The notes under the pieces: model-generated
What the model saw: only the letters and a program-made list of their open reading frames with translations
What the model was told of the DNA's origin: nothing
Databases searched by the model: none
In this document: positions 25,648-35,371 of the stretch, in pieces
Position numbering within the stretch: the stretch's first letter is position 1
Layout: each line of letters begins with the position of its first letter
Program-made: the position numbers and the translations under genes
From: Thermoleophilia bacterium
GTDB taxonomy: Bacteria; Actinomycetota; Thermoleophilia; Gaiellales; Gaiellaceae
Assembly: GCA_009694305.1 (NCBI GenBank)
Contig: SHVL01000021.1
Coordinates: 1-41,225 of the forward strand
Reading direction: 5' to 3'
DNA length: 41,225 nucleotides

Positions 25648-26985
25648 ATGCGCCGATCAACTGTCGCTGTGGGTTGTGCGGTGGCGGTGCTTTCGGCTTC
25701 GGTGCTGGTGTCGCTGGCGACGGGCGCATCCGAAGTCGCATGTCCGGCCGGCACGGTCAAAGCGCTGATCGGTGGAAAGCGCGTGTGTTTGAAGGCGGGC
25801 CAGAAATGTGCGCCTCGCTACAACGCCCGGTACCACAAGTACGGCTTCGACTGTTCTGTCGGTGCCAGGCTGACCCGACGCAGACCAAAGCCACCACCGC
25901 CGCCGAAGTCTGTGTCGATCGCGATCAGCGGCCAGGAGGAGAGGGTGTTCGACTGGGCCAGCGACCGCTGTAACGACGAAGACATCCCCGACCTGCCGGC
26001 ACGTGCGTATCGAGACGCGGACGGGAACGTGCACCTGATCGCGCCGCACTATCGGGCGATCCCGTTCGTCGGAGCGACTCTGGACACGGTGAAACGGGAG
26101 TGCAAGGTCGTTCTCGACTCCCACCACAACCCCGACCCCGCAGCTTTCGACGACCGCGAATGGCTGGCGTCCGTCTACACCCTCGACGGCAGGAACGTGG
26201 TCGGCTTCGTCGAGGACGAGTACTGGGGAAGCACGCATCCCGGCCAGTGCCCGTCAGGCGACTTCAACCGTTGCTGGTATAGCACGATCACGACTGCCGA
26301 CTCCACCGACGGCGGCAACTCCTTCACGCACGCAACGCCGCCAGGCCACTTCTTCGCCCAGATTCCCGCGCGATACGTCCCTGACTCGGGCCGCCGCGGC
26401 ATCGCCGTTCCGAGCACGATCGTCCGCAACCCCGCCGATGGCTACTACTACCTCGCGCTCCAGGTCAACGACTCGAGCGGCAGGTACCCCGGCGTCCTCC
26501 TGCGCACCCGCACGCCCGACAAGCCAGGCTCGTAGGGCGCCTGGGACGGAACCGGTTTCAACGCACATTTCGCGAACCCGTACGCCCCTCTCGGCGGAGC
26601 GGCCCCGCAACCGCCTCCCGTGCTGGACCTGCCGAACCTTTGCGCCGCGAGCTTCAGGTACGTGCCGGATGCACGACAGTTCATCTGTGTCGGCACCGCA
26701 GGCGGCCCGGCCGGCGGCATCGCCTTCGTCACCTCACCGGATCTCCGGATCTGGAGCACGCAACGGGTCATTCTCCCAGGCACCGAAACGGGCTCCTATG
26801 TCTGCGGCGGGCCCGAGCCGACGATGTACTACTCGCTGATCGACCCGGACAGCCCGTCGCGCAACTTCGAGACCGTCGTCGGCAAGACCGCCTACGTCTA
26901 CTACACCCGCTTCCACTACACGAACTGCCAAATGACCCTCGACCGGGACCTCGTCCGCATCCCAATCTCGGTCACCGTCGGCTAG
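25648..26985 (+). pseudogene. Paralogous secreted protein interrupted by an amber codon
   Basis: It reads like its inverted neighbour: signal peptide RRSTVAVGCAVAVLSASVLV, Cys module (GKRVCLKAGQKC, YHKYGFDC), FDWASDRCNDEDIPDLPARA and DPAAFDDREWLASVYTLDG. At 26533-26535 the frame meets TAG and then continues without shift (GAWDGTGFN...), ending in the conserved SRNFETVVGKTAYVYYTRFHY. The intact paralogue has TSWRGWSG where this one has GS-stop-GAWDG, so the stop replaces a Trp codon (TGG to TAG, one G-to-A). Full length would be 445 residues. It may be a recent pseudogene, a sequence error, or a case of readthrough. A three-codon ATG-AAA-GCC-TGA overlaps its ATG by one base. Confidence 0.85.
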
Positions 26986-27036
26986 GAGCCGCTCCACGCG
27001 CGGACGGAACGCGGAGTCCGACCTCCCGCCCCGGTG

Positions 27037-27056
27037 TCGCATTACTTCAAGTGCGA
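27037..27056. promoter_or_regulatory. Imperfect dyad upstream of the persulfide dioxygenase gene
   Basis: TCGC-ATT-ACTT-C-AAGT-GCGA: two 8-base half-sites interrupted by three bases in the left arm. It lies 17 bases upstream of the TACGGT -10 box, where a repressor or activator could bind. Candidate site for a sulfide/persulfide-responsive regulator; none is encoded nearby. Confidence 0.3.
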
Positions 27057-27072
27057 TAGCGGGACCGGGTGC

Positions 27073-27078
27073 TACGGT
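27073..27078 (+). promoter_or_regulatory. -10 box for the persulfide dioxygenase fusion
   Basis: TACGGT, 6 bases before GTG 27085; used to choose that start. Confidence 0.5.
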
Positions 27079-27084
27079 CGGTTC

Positions 27085-28425
27085 GTGATCTTCCACCAGT
27101 TTCTGAATAACGATCTGGGGTGCGCGTGCTACCTCATCGGTGACGAGGACGCGGGGGCTGCCGTCGTCGTCGATCCCCCCTTCGCGATCGAGCCGGTCGT
27201 CGCCGAAGCAGAGCGGCGCGGCCTTGCGATCGTGCGGGTGATCGAGACGCACACCCATGCCGACCACGTCTCGGGACACGGACGGCTCGCACTCGAGTAC
27301 GGCATCGCGGTGAGCGTGCACGCCGCTGCCGGGGTCGGCTACCCGAACGACCCGATGCACGACGGTGACGCAATCGAGGTCGGAGCAGTCACGCTCGGCG
27401 TCATTCACTCACCGGGCCACCGGCCCGAGCACTGCTGCCTTACCGTCGTTGACCACTCCCGTGGCGACGAGCCCTGGCTCGTTCTCACCGGCGACTCCCT
27501 GTTCGTCGGTGACGCCGCGCGGCCCGATCTCGCCGTCGCGGCGCAGGAGGGTGCCGAGGGGCTCTTCCGCTCGCTTCACCTGCTGCTCGAACTAGACGAC
27601 GGCGTCGAGGTGTTCCCGGGGCACGTCGCGGGCTCGCTCTGCGGCAAGTCGATGAGCTCCAAGCCGTCCACCACGATCGGTTTCGAGCGTCGCTTCAACC
27701 GCACGCTGCAGATCACAGACGTCAGCGCGTTCATCGCCGAAGCTGCCGCAGTCAGCGCTCCGAAGCCACCGAATCTTGCTCGCATCGTCGAGCTGAATCA
27801 GGGGCCATTCGTGGGTGCTCTACCCGCGCCCCAGGAGCTGTTGTCGCCGCCCGACGAGGCACAGCTCCTCGACGTGCGGGATGTCTCGGCTCATCTCGCC
27901 GGTCACCGCCCCGGCGCGATCTCCGTTCCGGTCACCGGCAACAGCTTTTCCACCAAGGCAGGTTTCGTCCTCCACGCGGCACAACCCGTGTGTGTACTCG
28001 CAGAGACCGTTGCGGAGGCGCTGCACGCGATCCGCGGCCTCCAGTCGGTTGCGTTCTTCGACATAGCCGGCTACGTGCTCGGTGGCGGAGACGAGCAGAC
28101 CACCCCTGTCACGATCGACGAGCTCGACGCCCTCATTGCGGGCGGAGCATCCGTGATCGACGTACGCGAGAAGGACGACCGTGACCGGGGCTACATCCCC
28201 GGTAGCCGCAACGTGCCCTACCGGCTGATGGGGGCCTGCTGCCCCGACCTTCCGCTCGACCGTCCCGTGGTGACGATCTGCGATTCCGGCCCGCGCGCCG
28301 TGATTGCCGCGAGCATCCTCCGCAAGCGCGGGTACGATGCACACCCCGTCGCGGAGGGCGGGATGATCGACTGGCGCGCCCGCGGCGGCGAAACGGTCGA
28401 GTTCAGGCGCTGCGGCTCACACTGA
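27085..28425 (+). CDS. Persulfide dioxygenase-like metallo-beta-lactamase fused to two rhodanese domains
   Basis: 446 residues. N-terminal MBL fold of the ETHE1/Blh type with metal ligands HTHADHVSG, HSPGHRPEH, GDSLFVGD and FPGHVAG; iron-dependent oxidation of glutathione or other persulfide to sulfite is the family reaction. Two rhodanese domains follow. The first (QLLDVRD...FDIAGYVLGG) lacks a catalytic Cys at the usual loop (VCVLAET) and is probably structural. The second (SVIDVREKDDRDRGYIPGS) has the Cys in ICDSGPRA and should be active. GTG 27085 is chosen for its TACGGT box; GTG 27034 would add 17 doubtful residues. Role: sulfide/persulfide detoxification in the cytosol. Confidence 0.92.
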   Translation: MIFHQFLNNDLGCACYLIGDEDAGAAVVVDPPFAIEPVVAEAERRGLAIVRVIETHTHADHVSGHGRLALEYGIAVSVHAAAGVGYPNDPMHDGDAIEVGAVTLGVIHSPGHRPEHCCLTVVDHSRGDEPWLVLTGDSLFVGDAARPDLAVAAQEGAEGLFRSLHLLLELDDGVEVFPGHVAGSLCGKSMSSKPSTTIGFERRFNRTLQITDVSAFIAEAAAVSAPKPPNLARIVELNQGPFVGALPAPQELLSPPDEAQLLDVRDVSAHLAGHRPGAISVPVTGNSFSTKAGFVLHAAQPVCVLAETVAEALHAIRGLQSVAFFDIAGYVLGGGDEQTTPVTIDELDALIAGGASVIDVREKDDRDRGYIPGSRNVPYRLMGACCPDLPLDRPVVTICDSGPRAVIAASILRKRGYDAHPVAEGGMIDWRARGGETVEFRRCGSH

Positions 28426-28572
28426 GCCTCGCGGATCACACGGACACCGGCCGGGGCCGCACGACGCGGGCGCGGTACGCGGTACGGGATCACAACGACG
28501 CTCTCGTAGAATAATATCGTCACCCGCGGCGCAGATCCTCACGGGGCGTAAGCTACGCGAGCGGGTTGCCGC

Positions 28573-29763
28573 TCATGTCAACCGCCGAACCTCGAAGCCG
28601 TCCGCGGCGAGCGCCGCGACGATCTCACGTGAATGCTCCTCGCCACGCGTCTCGAGCGTCAACTCGGCCTCGGTCTCGAGCACGCCGATGTTGCGCCCCT
28701 CCCGGTGATGGGTGACGGAGAGCACATTGGCTCGCAGAGCCGCTGCGGCCGTAACGATACGCGCGAGTTGTCCCGGACGGTCGGGAATCAGGATCGCCAC
28801 GACGAGATACCGGCCGGATGACGCGAGGCCGAAACGGGTCACCGAGACGAGCGTCGTCGCGTCGATGTTGCCGCCCGCCAGCACGGCACAGGCCGGGCCG
28901 TCACCGGGTACGAGCCCCTGGAGCAGCGCCGCGACGGGGGCGGCGCCTGCCCCCTCCACGACGAGCTTCGACCGCTCGAGGAGCAGGAGGAGTGCCTGCG
29001 AGATTGCCGCGTCATCCACGACGACCACCTCGTCGAGAAGGTCGCGCAGGATCGCGGAGGTCAACTCGGCAGGCGTCTTGACCGCGATCCCGTCAGCGAT
29101 CGTCGGCCCGACCGGCACTCGCCCGGCAAACGGCGCGCACGCCGCCGCCTGGACGCCGACGAGCGACAGCTCCGGTCGCAGCGCCCGCAGCGCGATTGCG
29201 ATACCCGATGCCAGGCCGCCGCCCCCGACGGGAATCACGACGGTTCCCGGCCCCGGCGGCAACTGTTCCGCCAGCTCGAGACCCAACGTACCCTGCCCGG
29301 CGATGACCCGCGGGTTGTCGAAGGCGTGCACGAATGTCGCACCGGTCTCATCCACGTGCCGAAGCCCTGCCGCAACGGCCTCGTCGAAGCCCTCGCCAGC
29401 GAGGATGACGGTTGCACCGTAGCCCACGGCAGCGTCGAACTTGGCCCTCGGAGCTCCCTCGGGAACGAAGATCGTGGCCCGTATGCCCGCCTGCCGTGCC
29501 GCCCACGCGACTGCCTGACCATGATTCCCGGCGCTCGAGGTGACGACGCCTGCCTCCCGCTCCGCCTCGGTGAGTTGGGCAATCGTGTTGTAGGCACCGC
29601 GGATCTTGAACGAGCCGGTCAGCTGGAGGTTCTCGGCCTTCAACAACACGGGGCGCCCGACCAGGTTGCTGAGCGTACCCGAGGAGTGCAGAGGTGTCAC
29701 CTGGGCGATACCGGCGAGGCGCCCCCCGGCTGCTCGGATGTCATCGAGCGTCGGCCGGGTCAC
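28573..29763 (-). CDS. Threonine dehydratase (ammonia-lyase) with ACT-like domain
   Basis: PLP-dependent conversion of threonine (or serine) to 2-oxobutyrate (or pyruvate) and ammonia. 396 residues. PLP Lys in LTGSFKIRGAYNTI, SSAGNHGQAVA, the phosphate-binding GGGGLASGIA and the C-terminal Gly-rich AVLAGGNID. A single C-terminal ACT-type domain (LVVAILIPDRPGQLARIV) matches the shorter catabolic/actinobacterial IlvA rather than the two-ACT E. coli IlvA, so whether it serves isoleucine synthesis or degradation is open. GTG 29763 overlaps the meaB stop by four bases (GTGA). Confidence 0.95.
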   Translation of the reverse strand: MTRPTLDDIRAAGGRLAGIAQVTPLHSSGTLSNLVGRPVLLKAENLQLTGSFKIRGAYNTIAQLTEAEREAGVVTSSAGNHGQAVAWAARQAGIRATIFVPEGAPRAKFDAAVGYGATVILAGEGFDEAVAAGLRHVDETGATFVHAFDNPRVIAGQGTLGLELAEQLPPGPGTVVIPVGGGGLASGIAIALRALRPELSLVGVQAAACAPFAGRVPVGPTIADGIAVKTPAELTSAILRDLLDEVVVVDDAAISQALLLLLERSKLVVEGAGAAPVAALLQGLVPGDGPACAVLAGGNIDATTLVSVTRFGLASSGRYLVVAILIPDRPGQLARIVTAAAALRANVLSVTHHREGRNIGVLETEAELTLETRGEEHSREIVAALAADGFEVRRLT

Positions 29764-30731
29764 GGTGCTCCCTCACGCAGCACGGCCGCAACGATTGTTT
29801 CAACAGCGGTCAGCGGGTCTACCTGACGCTGCTGGACGCCGACGACGAGTGCTGCCAGCGCCGGGTCGCCGGCGATTGCCCCCTCGATCCGGGTGCGGGC
29901 ACGGGCGGTCGCCGCGGAGATGACCTCCCCGGCGAGGTTCTGGCGACGCCTCTCCTCGAGTACGCCGTTCGCAGCCAGTGCGTCGCGCCGTTCGACGAGC
30001 GTCTCCCAGAGACTGTCGATTCCCTCTCCCCGCAGGGCCTCGGTCAGCACGATCTCCGGACGCCGTTCCGCATCGGGACTGAGAGACATCACCGTGCGGA
30101 TGTCGTTCAACAGCGACTTCGCCCCCGGTTGATCCATCTTGTTGATCGCGATCACGTCGGGAATCTCCATGATCCCTGCCTTCAGGGCCTGAACCGAGTC
30201 GCCCGACCCCGGCATCAGCACGAGTAGCACCTCGTCCGCGATGCCCATCACCTCGACCTCGCTCTGCCCGGTGCCGACCGTCTCGAGGAAGATCACATCG
30301 CGGCCCGCCGCGTCGAGCAGGAGCAGCGTCTGGAGCGTCGCCTCGGCTAATCCTCCCAGGTGACCACGTGTGCCCATGGAACGGATGAACACGCCGGGGT
30401 CGAGGAAGTGGTCTACGAGCCGGATTCTGTCGCCGAGCAGTGCGCCCTGCGTGAACGGGCTCGAGGGATCGACCGAGATGACGCCGACCGTGAGCCCGAG
30501 ACCACGAACGTGGTGGACGAGAGCCGCGATCAGGGACGACTTGCCGACACCCGGCGGGCCCGTGATCCCGACGGCAAACGCCGTGCCGGTCTGCGGGTAG
30601 AGCTCCGAGACGACCGCCGCTGCACCGGGGTCACGGTTCTCGACGAGCGTGATCGCGCGCGCGAGGGCACGGTGGTCGCCCGCCCGGACACCGGCGACGA
30701 GTTGACCGTGTGTCCAGGGAGTCCGTGCCAT
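29760..30731 (-). CDS. meaB: Methylmalonyl-CoA mutase-associated GTPase MeaB
   Basis: A G3E-family GTPase chaperone that loads and protects the adenosylcobalamin cofactor of methylmalonyl-CoA mutase. 323 residues. P-loop GITGPPGVGKSSL, switch region VDPSSPFTQGALLGDRIRL, Asp-rich FLETVGTGQSEVEV (Walker B) and base-specifying INKMDQPG. An N-terminal helix and a C-terminal dimerisation arm match MeaB/ArgK. ATG 30731 has a TAGAGT box 7 bases upstream, so it is leaderless. The mutase subunits are not in the window. The downstream overlapping threonine dehydratase makes 2-oxobutyrate, a source of propionyl-CoA and so of methylmalonyl-CoA. Confidence 0.95.
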   Translation of the reverse strand: MARTPWTHGQLVAGVRAGDHRALARAITLVENRDPGAAAVVSELYPQTGTAFAVGITGPPGVGKSSLIAALVHHVRGLGLTVGVISVDPSSPFTQGALLGDRIRLVDHFLDPGVFIRSMGTRGHLGGLAEATLQTLLLLDAAGRDVIFLETVGTGQSEVEVMGIADEVLLVLMPGSGDSVQALKAGIMEIPDVIAINKMDQPGAKSLLNDIRTVMSLSPDAERRPEIVLTEALRGEGIDSLWETLVERRDALAANGVLEERRRQNLAGEVISAATARARTRIEGAIAGDPALAALVVGVQQRQVDPLTAVETIVAAVLREGAP

Positions 30732-30738
30732 CGGAGCC

Positions 30739-30744
30739 ACTCTA
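30739..30744 (-). promoter_or_regulatory. -10 box for meaB
   Basis: TAGAGT on the minus strand, 7 bases before ATG 30731. Confidence 0.5.
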
Positions 30745-30794
30745 CGGTACGGGCCCATCCTCCCCGGACAGCTGCCTCCGTGGGACGAGGGTTG

Positions 30795-30800
30795 TAGGCT
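30795..30800 (+). promoter_or_regulatory. -10 box for the divergent MFS gene
   Basis: TAGGCT on the plus strand, 8 bases before ATG 30809; GAGGAG lies in the same 8 bases. Confidence 0.45.
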
Positions 30801-30808
30801 CGAGGAGC

Positions 30809-32215
30809 ATGCTGAGCAAGTTCACCGTGCAGTTCTCGATCGTTGGGATGCCCGAGCACCGCTCGTACCGCAAGCTCCTCGCCGGACGGCTGATCTCTGC
30901 ACTCGGCACCTGGACGGCGTTCTTCGCCGTCCGGATCGCGCTCTACAACCAGACGAACTCCGCCTGGTGGGTCAGCATCCTGCTCTTTGCGGAGCTCGTC
31001 CCCGGGGTCATCCTCGGGATCGCCGTGGGGCCACTGATCGACCGCTGGCCACGTCAGAGAATGATGATCCTGTCCGATCTCGGCGGCGCAGCGTGCTTCG
31101 GCGTGCTCCCGTTCGTCCACTCCCCTGCAGGCATCTGTGCGGTCTCGGCACTGGCGGGTTTCTCGGCTGCATTTTTCCGGCCGGCCTGTTACGCCGCCAT
31201 CCCGAACCTCGTCGGCGAGAAGTACGTGGTAACGGCCAACGCTCTCATCCAGGGAGCCGAGAATCTCGCCACGCTGATGGGTCCCGTGATCGCAGGCGTG
31301 GGAATCGTGTTGCTCGGCCCGAGCACGGTGTACACGCTCAATGCGGTCAGCTTCCTGTTCTCGGCTCTCCTCCTCGCTCGGGTTGGCAGCCGGCTGCAGT
31401 CAAACGTGGCTGCACGGATTGGCCGTACCCACTGGCGCGAGGTGCGGGCCGGGTTCTCCCTCGTGCGCAGAGACAACCAGCTCTCGTCGCTCTTCCTGAT
31501 CTGGAGCTGGGCGACGCTCGCCTACACCGGCATCAACGTGGCGGAGATCGTGCTCACCACCGACGCCTACGGCGTCGGGAGCGCGGGTTTCGGCGTGTTC
31601 GTAGCGTTCTCGGCCGCAGGCATCCTGATCGGCAACCTCGTGGCTCCTTCGTTCATCGGTCGGCTGACGGTGTACGGCGGCTACCGCGCCTCGTTTCTCA
31701 TCACCGCGGCCGGTGTAACGATCTGTGCTGTCAGCCCCAACCTCACACTCGGATGTGTCGGCGCGGCACTCTTCGGCGTAGGCAACGGGATCGGTCTCGT
31801 CTGCAACGTGACCCTGATTCAGCAGGTCGTCGCGGACGACCGGCGGGGCCAGATCTTCGCGGTGCTCGGCAGCCTGGTACAGATGTTCACGCTGATCGGG
31901 ACGCTCGCAGCCGGCCCTCTCACGATGACTGTCGGCCCACGGATGGTCTGGGGCATCAGCGCCGCGCTCCTCGTGATCGGCTATCTGAACACGATCGTCA
32001 TCTCGGCCCTGCGCCGCTCGAATGGGGTGGAGCCTGCTTCACCGACCTTCGTTCTACCCTCTATCGAAGCAGGGGGCGAGACTCCCGGCAACGCCTTCAA
32101 CCGCATTGCCACGCTGCTCGACGAAGTCGAGCGGACACGTGAGGCCGAGGCGCCGTCGGGCATCGGCCGGCGTCGTAGTCGAGGAGCGGATGAGACCAGA
32201 CCTCCGCCTTCCTGA
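30809..32215 (+). CDS. MFS transporter, EntS/TetV-like
   Basis: 468 residues with twelve hydrophobic helices. N-terminal RSYRKLLAGRLISALGTWTA, then VGPLIDRWPRQRMMILSDL (motif A) and PACYAAIPNLVGEKYVVTAN, the pattern of enterobactin-exporter-type MFS proteins. The C-terminus carries an unusual 65-residue cytoplasmic tail (EPASPTFVLPSIEAGGETPG ... RRRSRGADE) that is acidic then basic and probably disordered. Substrate unknown. ATG 30809 is chosen for its promoter spacing; ATG 30848 (MPEHRS) is a possible shorter start. Divergent from meaB with 77 bases between starts. Confidence 0.87.
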   Translation: MLSKFTVQFSIVGMPEHRSYRKLLAGRLISALGTWTAFFAVRIALYNQTNSAWWVSILLFAELVPGVILGIAVGPLIDRWPRQRMMILSDLGGAACFGVLPFVHSPAGICAVSALAGFSAAFFRPACYAAIPNLVGEKYVVTANALIQGAENLATLMGPVIAGVGIVLLGPSTVYTLNAVSFLFSALLLARVGSRLQSNVAARIGRTHWREVRAGFSLVRRDNQLSSLFLIWSWATLAYTGINVAEIVLTTDAYGVGSAGFGVFVAFSAAGILIGNLVAPSFIGRLTVYGGYRASFLITAAGVTICAVSPNLTLGCVGAALFGVGNGIGLVCNVTLIQQVVADDRRGQIFAVLGSLVQMFTLIGTLAAGPLTMTVGPRMVWGISAALLVIGYLNTIVISALRRSNGVEPASPTFVLPSIEAGGETPGNAFNRIATLLDEVERTREAEAPSGIGRRRSRGADETRPPPS

Positions 32216-32284
32216 CCTCCGCTGCATCGTGCCTGGCGACCGCTACGACACCGCAGTCGGTGACCCGCGCGACCTGTGTCTGTC

Positions 32285-32722
32285 CTACGCTCTGCCGGTC
32301 GCGTGGCCCAGGACGTCGAGCTGATTCTGGGCATGCAGGATGCGCTGCTCGGCTTGCCAGCGATCGCCCTTCGACTCGCCCGCTTCGATCTTCTCGAGAT
32401 CTGCCCGGGCAGCCTCGAGCTGAGCTGTCGCCCGAGCCTCGTCGATCTGCCTGATGTTCACTGCCTCATCGACGAGCGCCAGCGCCGTATCGGCCTCGAC
32501 CTTGAAGAAACCGGGCCCGGTAGCGAACTCGAGCACCTCCTTACCGCCGAGATGCACGCGCGTCGAGCCTGCCTTGAGCGTTGCAACAAGCGGCGCGTGA
32601 CGAGCGAGTACCCCGATCTCTCCGTCCTGGCCGGGGACAATCAGCATCTCGGCCTTTCCCTGATAGACCGGGCCGTCGGGCGTGACGACGGAGACGTCGA
32701 AACTGGGGTGGCCGTCAGCCAT
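32285..32722 (-). CDS. atpC: ATP synthase F1 epsilon subunit
   Basis: Central-stalk subunit that inhibits ATP hydrolysis. 145 residues. N-terminal beta-sandwich: FDVSVVTPDGPVYQGKAEML, PGQDGEIGVLARHAPLVATL, then a C-terminal helical hairpin (DEARATAQLEAARADLEKIE). The C-terminal tail is a little longer than in E. coli. Lies 9 bases after atpD, the standard order, and is the last gene of the pair. Stop is 69 bases from the stop of the convergent MFS gene. Confidence 0.96.
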   Translation of the reverse strand: MADGHPSFDVSVVTPDGPVYQGKAEMLIVPGQDGEIGVLARHAPLVATLKAGSTRVHLGGKEVLEFATGPGFFKVEADTALALVDEAVNIRQIDEARATAQLEAARADLEKIEAGESKGDRWQAEQRILHAQNQLDVLGHATGRA

Positions 32723-32731
32723 CGATCGCCA

Positions 32732-34457
<1,726 letters not shown>

Positions 34458-34919
34458 CTAGAGGTTAGAGCGCCCCTGTTCGTGGCTGACCCTGGAACGG
34501 AACGAGACCAGCAGATGCCTCGGCAGGCCCCGCGCCTCGTCGTCATAGGAGCCTTCCAGCAGCACACCCGCGCGTGCCTGACTGATAGCGACGCGCATCT
34601 GGTCTGTACTCGACGGTGGCGACAGGAGCGTCCCGAGTCCAACCGCAAGCAGAGCCACGGCGGCAGCGGCTGCAGTCTGGACGAATCGACCGGCTACCCG
34701 GCGGGTCGAGGGTAGCACGACGGGAGCCGGGATTTGCTCGTGCGGCGCGAGACGCAGAGCATTCGTGATCACCGACAGCTCTGACGCGAAGGCTGCGCAG
34801 GAGGCACAACTGGCCAAGTGCCCGACCAGCATCGTCTCCTCGAGCTCCGAGAGCTCCTCGTCGAGATCGAGTGAGACCCGGCTACGGGCCCGTTCACAGT
34901 TCCATGGTAGAACACCCAT
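34458..34919 (-). CDS. Anti-sigma-factor-like zinc-finger membrane protein
   Basis: 153 residues. N-terminal zf-HC2-type zinc site: NCERARSRVSLDLDEELSEL, then HLASCASCAAF (His-x3-Cys-x2-Cys), with Cys8 as a further ligand candidate. A central transmembrane helix (TAAAAAVALLAVGLGTLL) separates it from a short outer domain. This is the layout of RsiW/RskA-type anti-sigma factors. No ECF sigma gene is next to it, so its partner is elsewhere or it is an orphan zinc-finger protein. ATG 34919 leaves little room for an RBS; GTG/ATG choices nearby are possible. Confidence 0.78.
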   Translation of the reverse strand: MGVLPWNCERARSRVSLDLDEELSELEETMLVGHLASCASCAAFASELSVITNALRLAPHEQIPAPVVLPSTRRVAGRFVQTAAAAAVALLAVGLGTLLSPPSSTDQMRVAISQARAGVLLEGSYDDEARGLPRHLLVSFRSRVSHEQGRSNL

Positions 34920-35014
34920 TAAAATCTATGACGCCTCCGAGCACACAGGGTTAGCAGATATTACAGGGGCTGTAGGTCGTAGCGTCTGCACCCGGCTCCT
35001 CCTGTCTACTTGAC

Positions 35015-35365
35015 TCAGACGAGACTGTAGCGCGGATCGAGCGCAAAGCCGGCCAGGACAAGCACAAAGCCGATCGTCACAAAGAGAGCCGAGAGGTTGA
35101 TGGTCTCGACCCGCTCATCGGGTTGGGCCACGCGAACGAACCGGTGGGCGGAGCCCTGGGCCGGAGAGCCACCCAGTCGAAACGGTCCTCGAACCCCGAT
35201 GAAGAAACCGATCACGAGAAAGAAAGCGCCCACCACGTCGAGGCCGAGTGACACTGCGCGCTGAGGCTCTGACCCGAGGAGCCAGCCGACAAGCAGGGAT
35301 CCCAGAACGGTGCCACCGAGAATGATGCCAAAGATGGCTCCGAGGCGACGGCCGGCCGCAACCAT
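35015..35365 (-). CDS. Small membrane protein linked to the peptide ABC operon
   Basis: 116 residues with three hydrophobic segments (LGAIFGIILGGTVLGSLLVG; LDVVGAFFLVIGFFIGV; LSALFVTIGFVLVLAGFAL) and a polar stretch with RFVRVAQPDERVE between the second and third. No family recognised. ATG 35365 is 6 bases after the oppF-like stop, so it is co-transcribed with the importer and may be an accessory membrane subunit. Function not inferable from sequence. Confidence 0.68.
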   Translation of the reverse strand: MVAAGRRLGAIFGIILGGTVLGSLLVGWLLGSEPQRAVSLGLDVVGAFFLVIGFFIGVRGPFRLGGSPAQGSAHRFVRVAQPDERVETINLSALFVTIGFVLVLAGFALDPRYSLV

Positions 35366-35371
35366 TGCCCG

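Noticed and set aside
28426-28572. Possible small RNA or peptide in the convergent gap (TAGAAT-like box near 28505)
   Set aside because: No ORF, terminator or conserved structure could be supported in the 147 bases.
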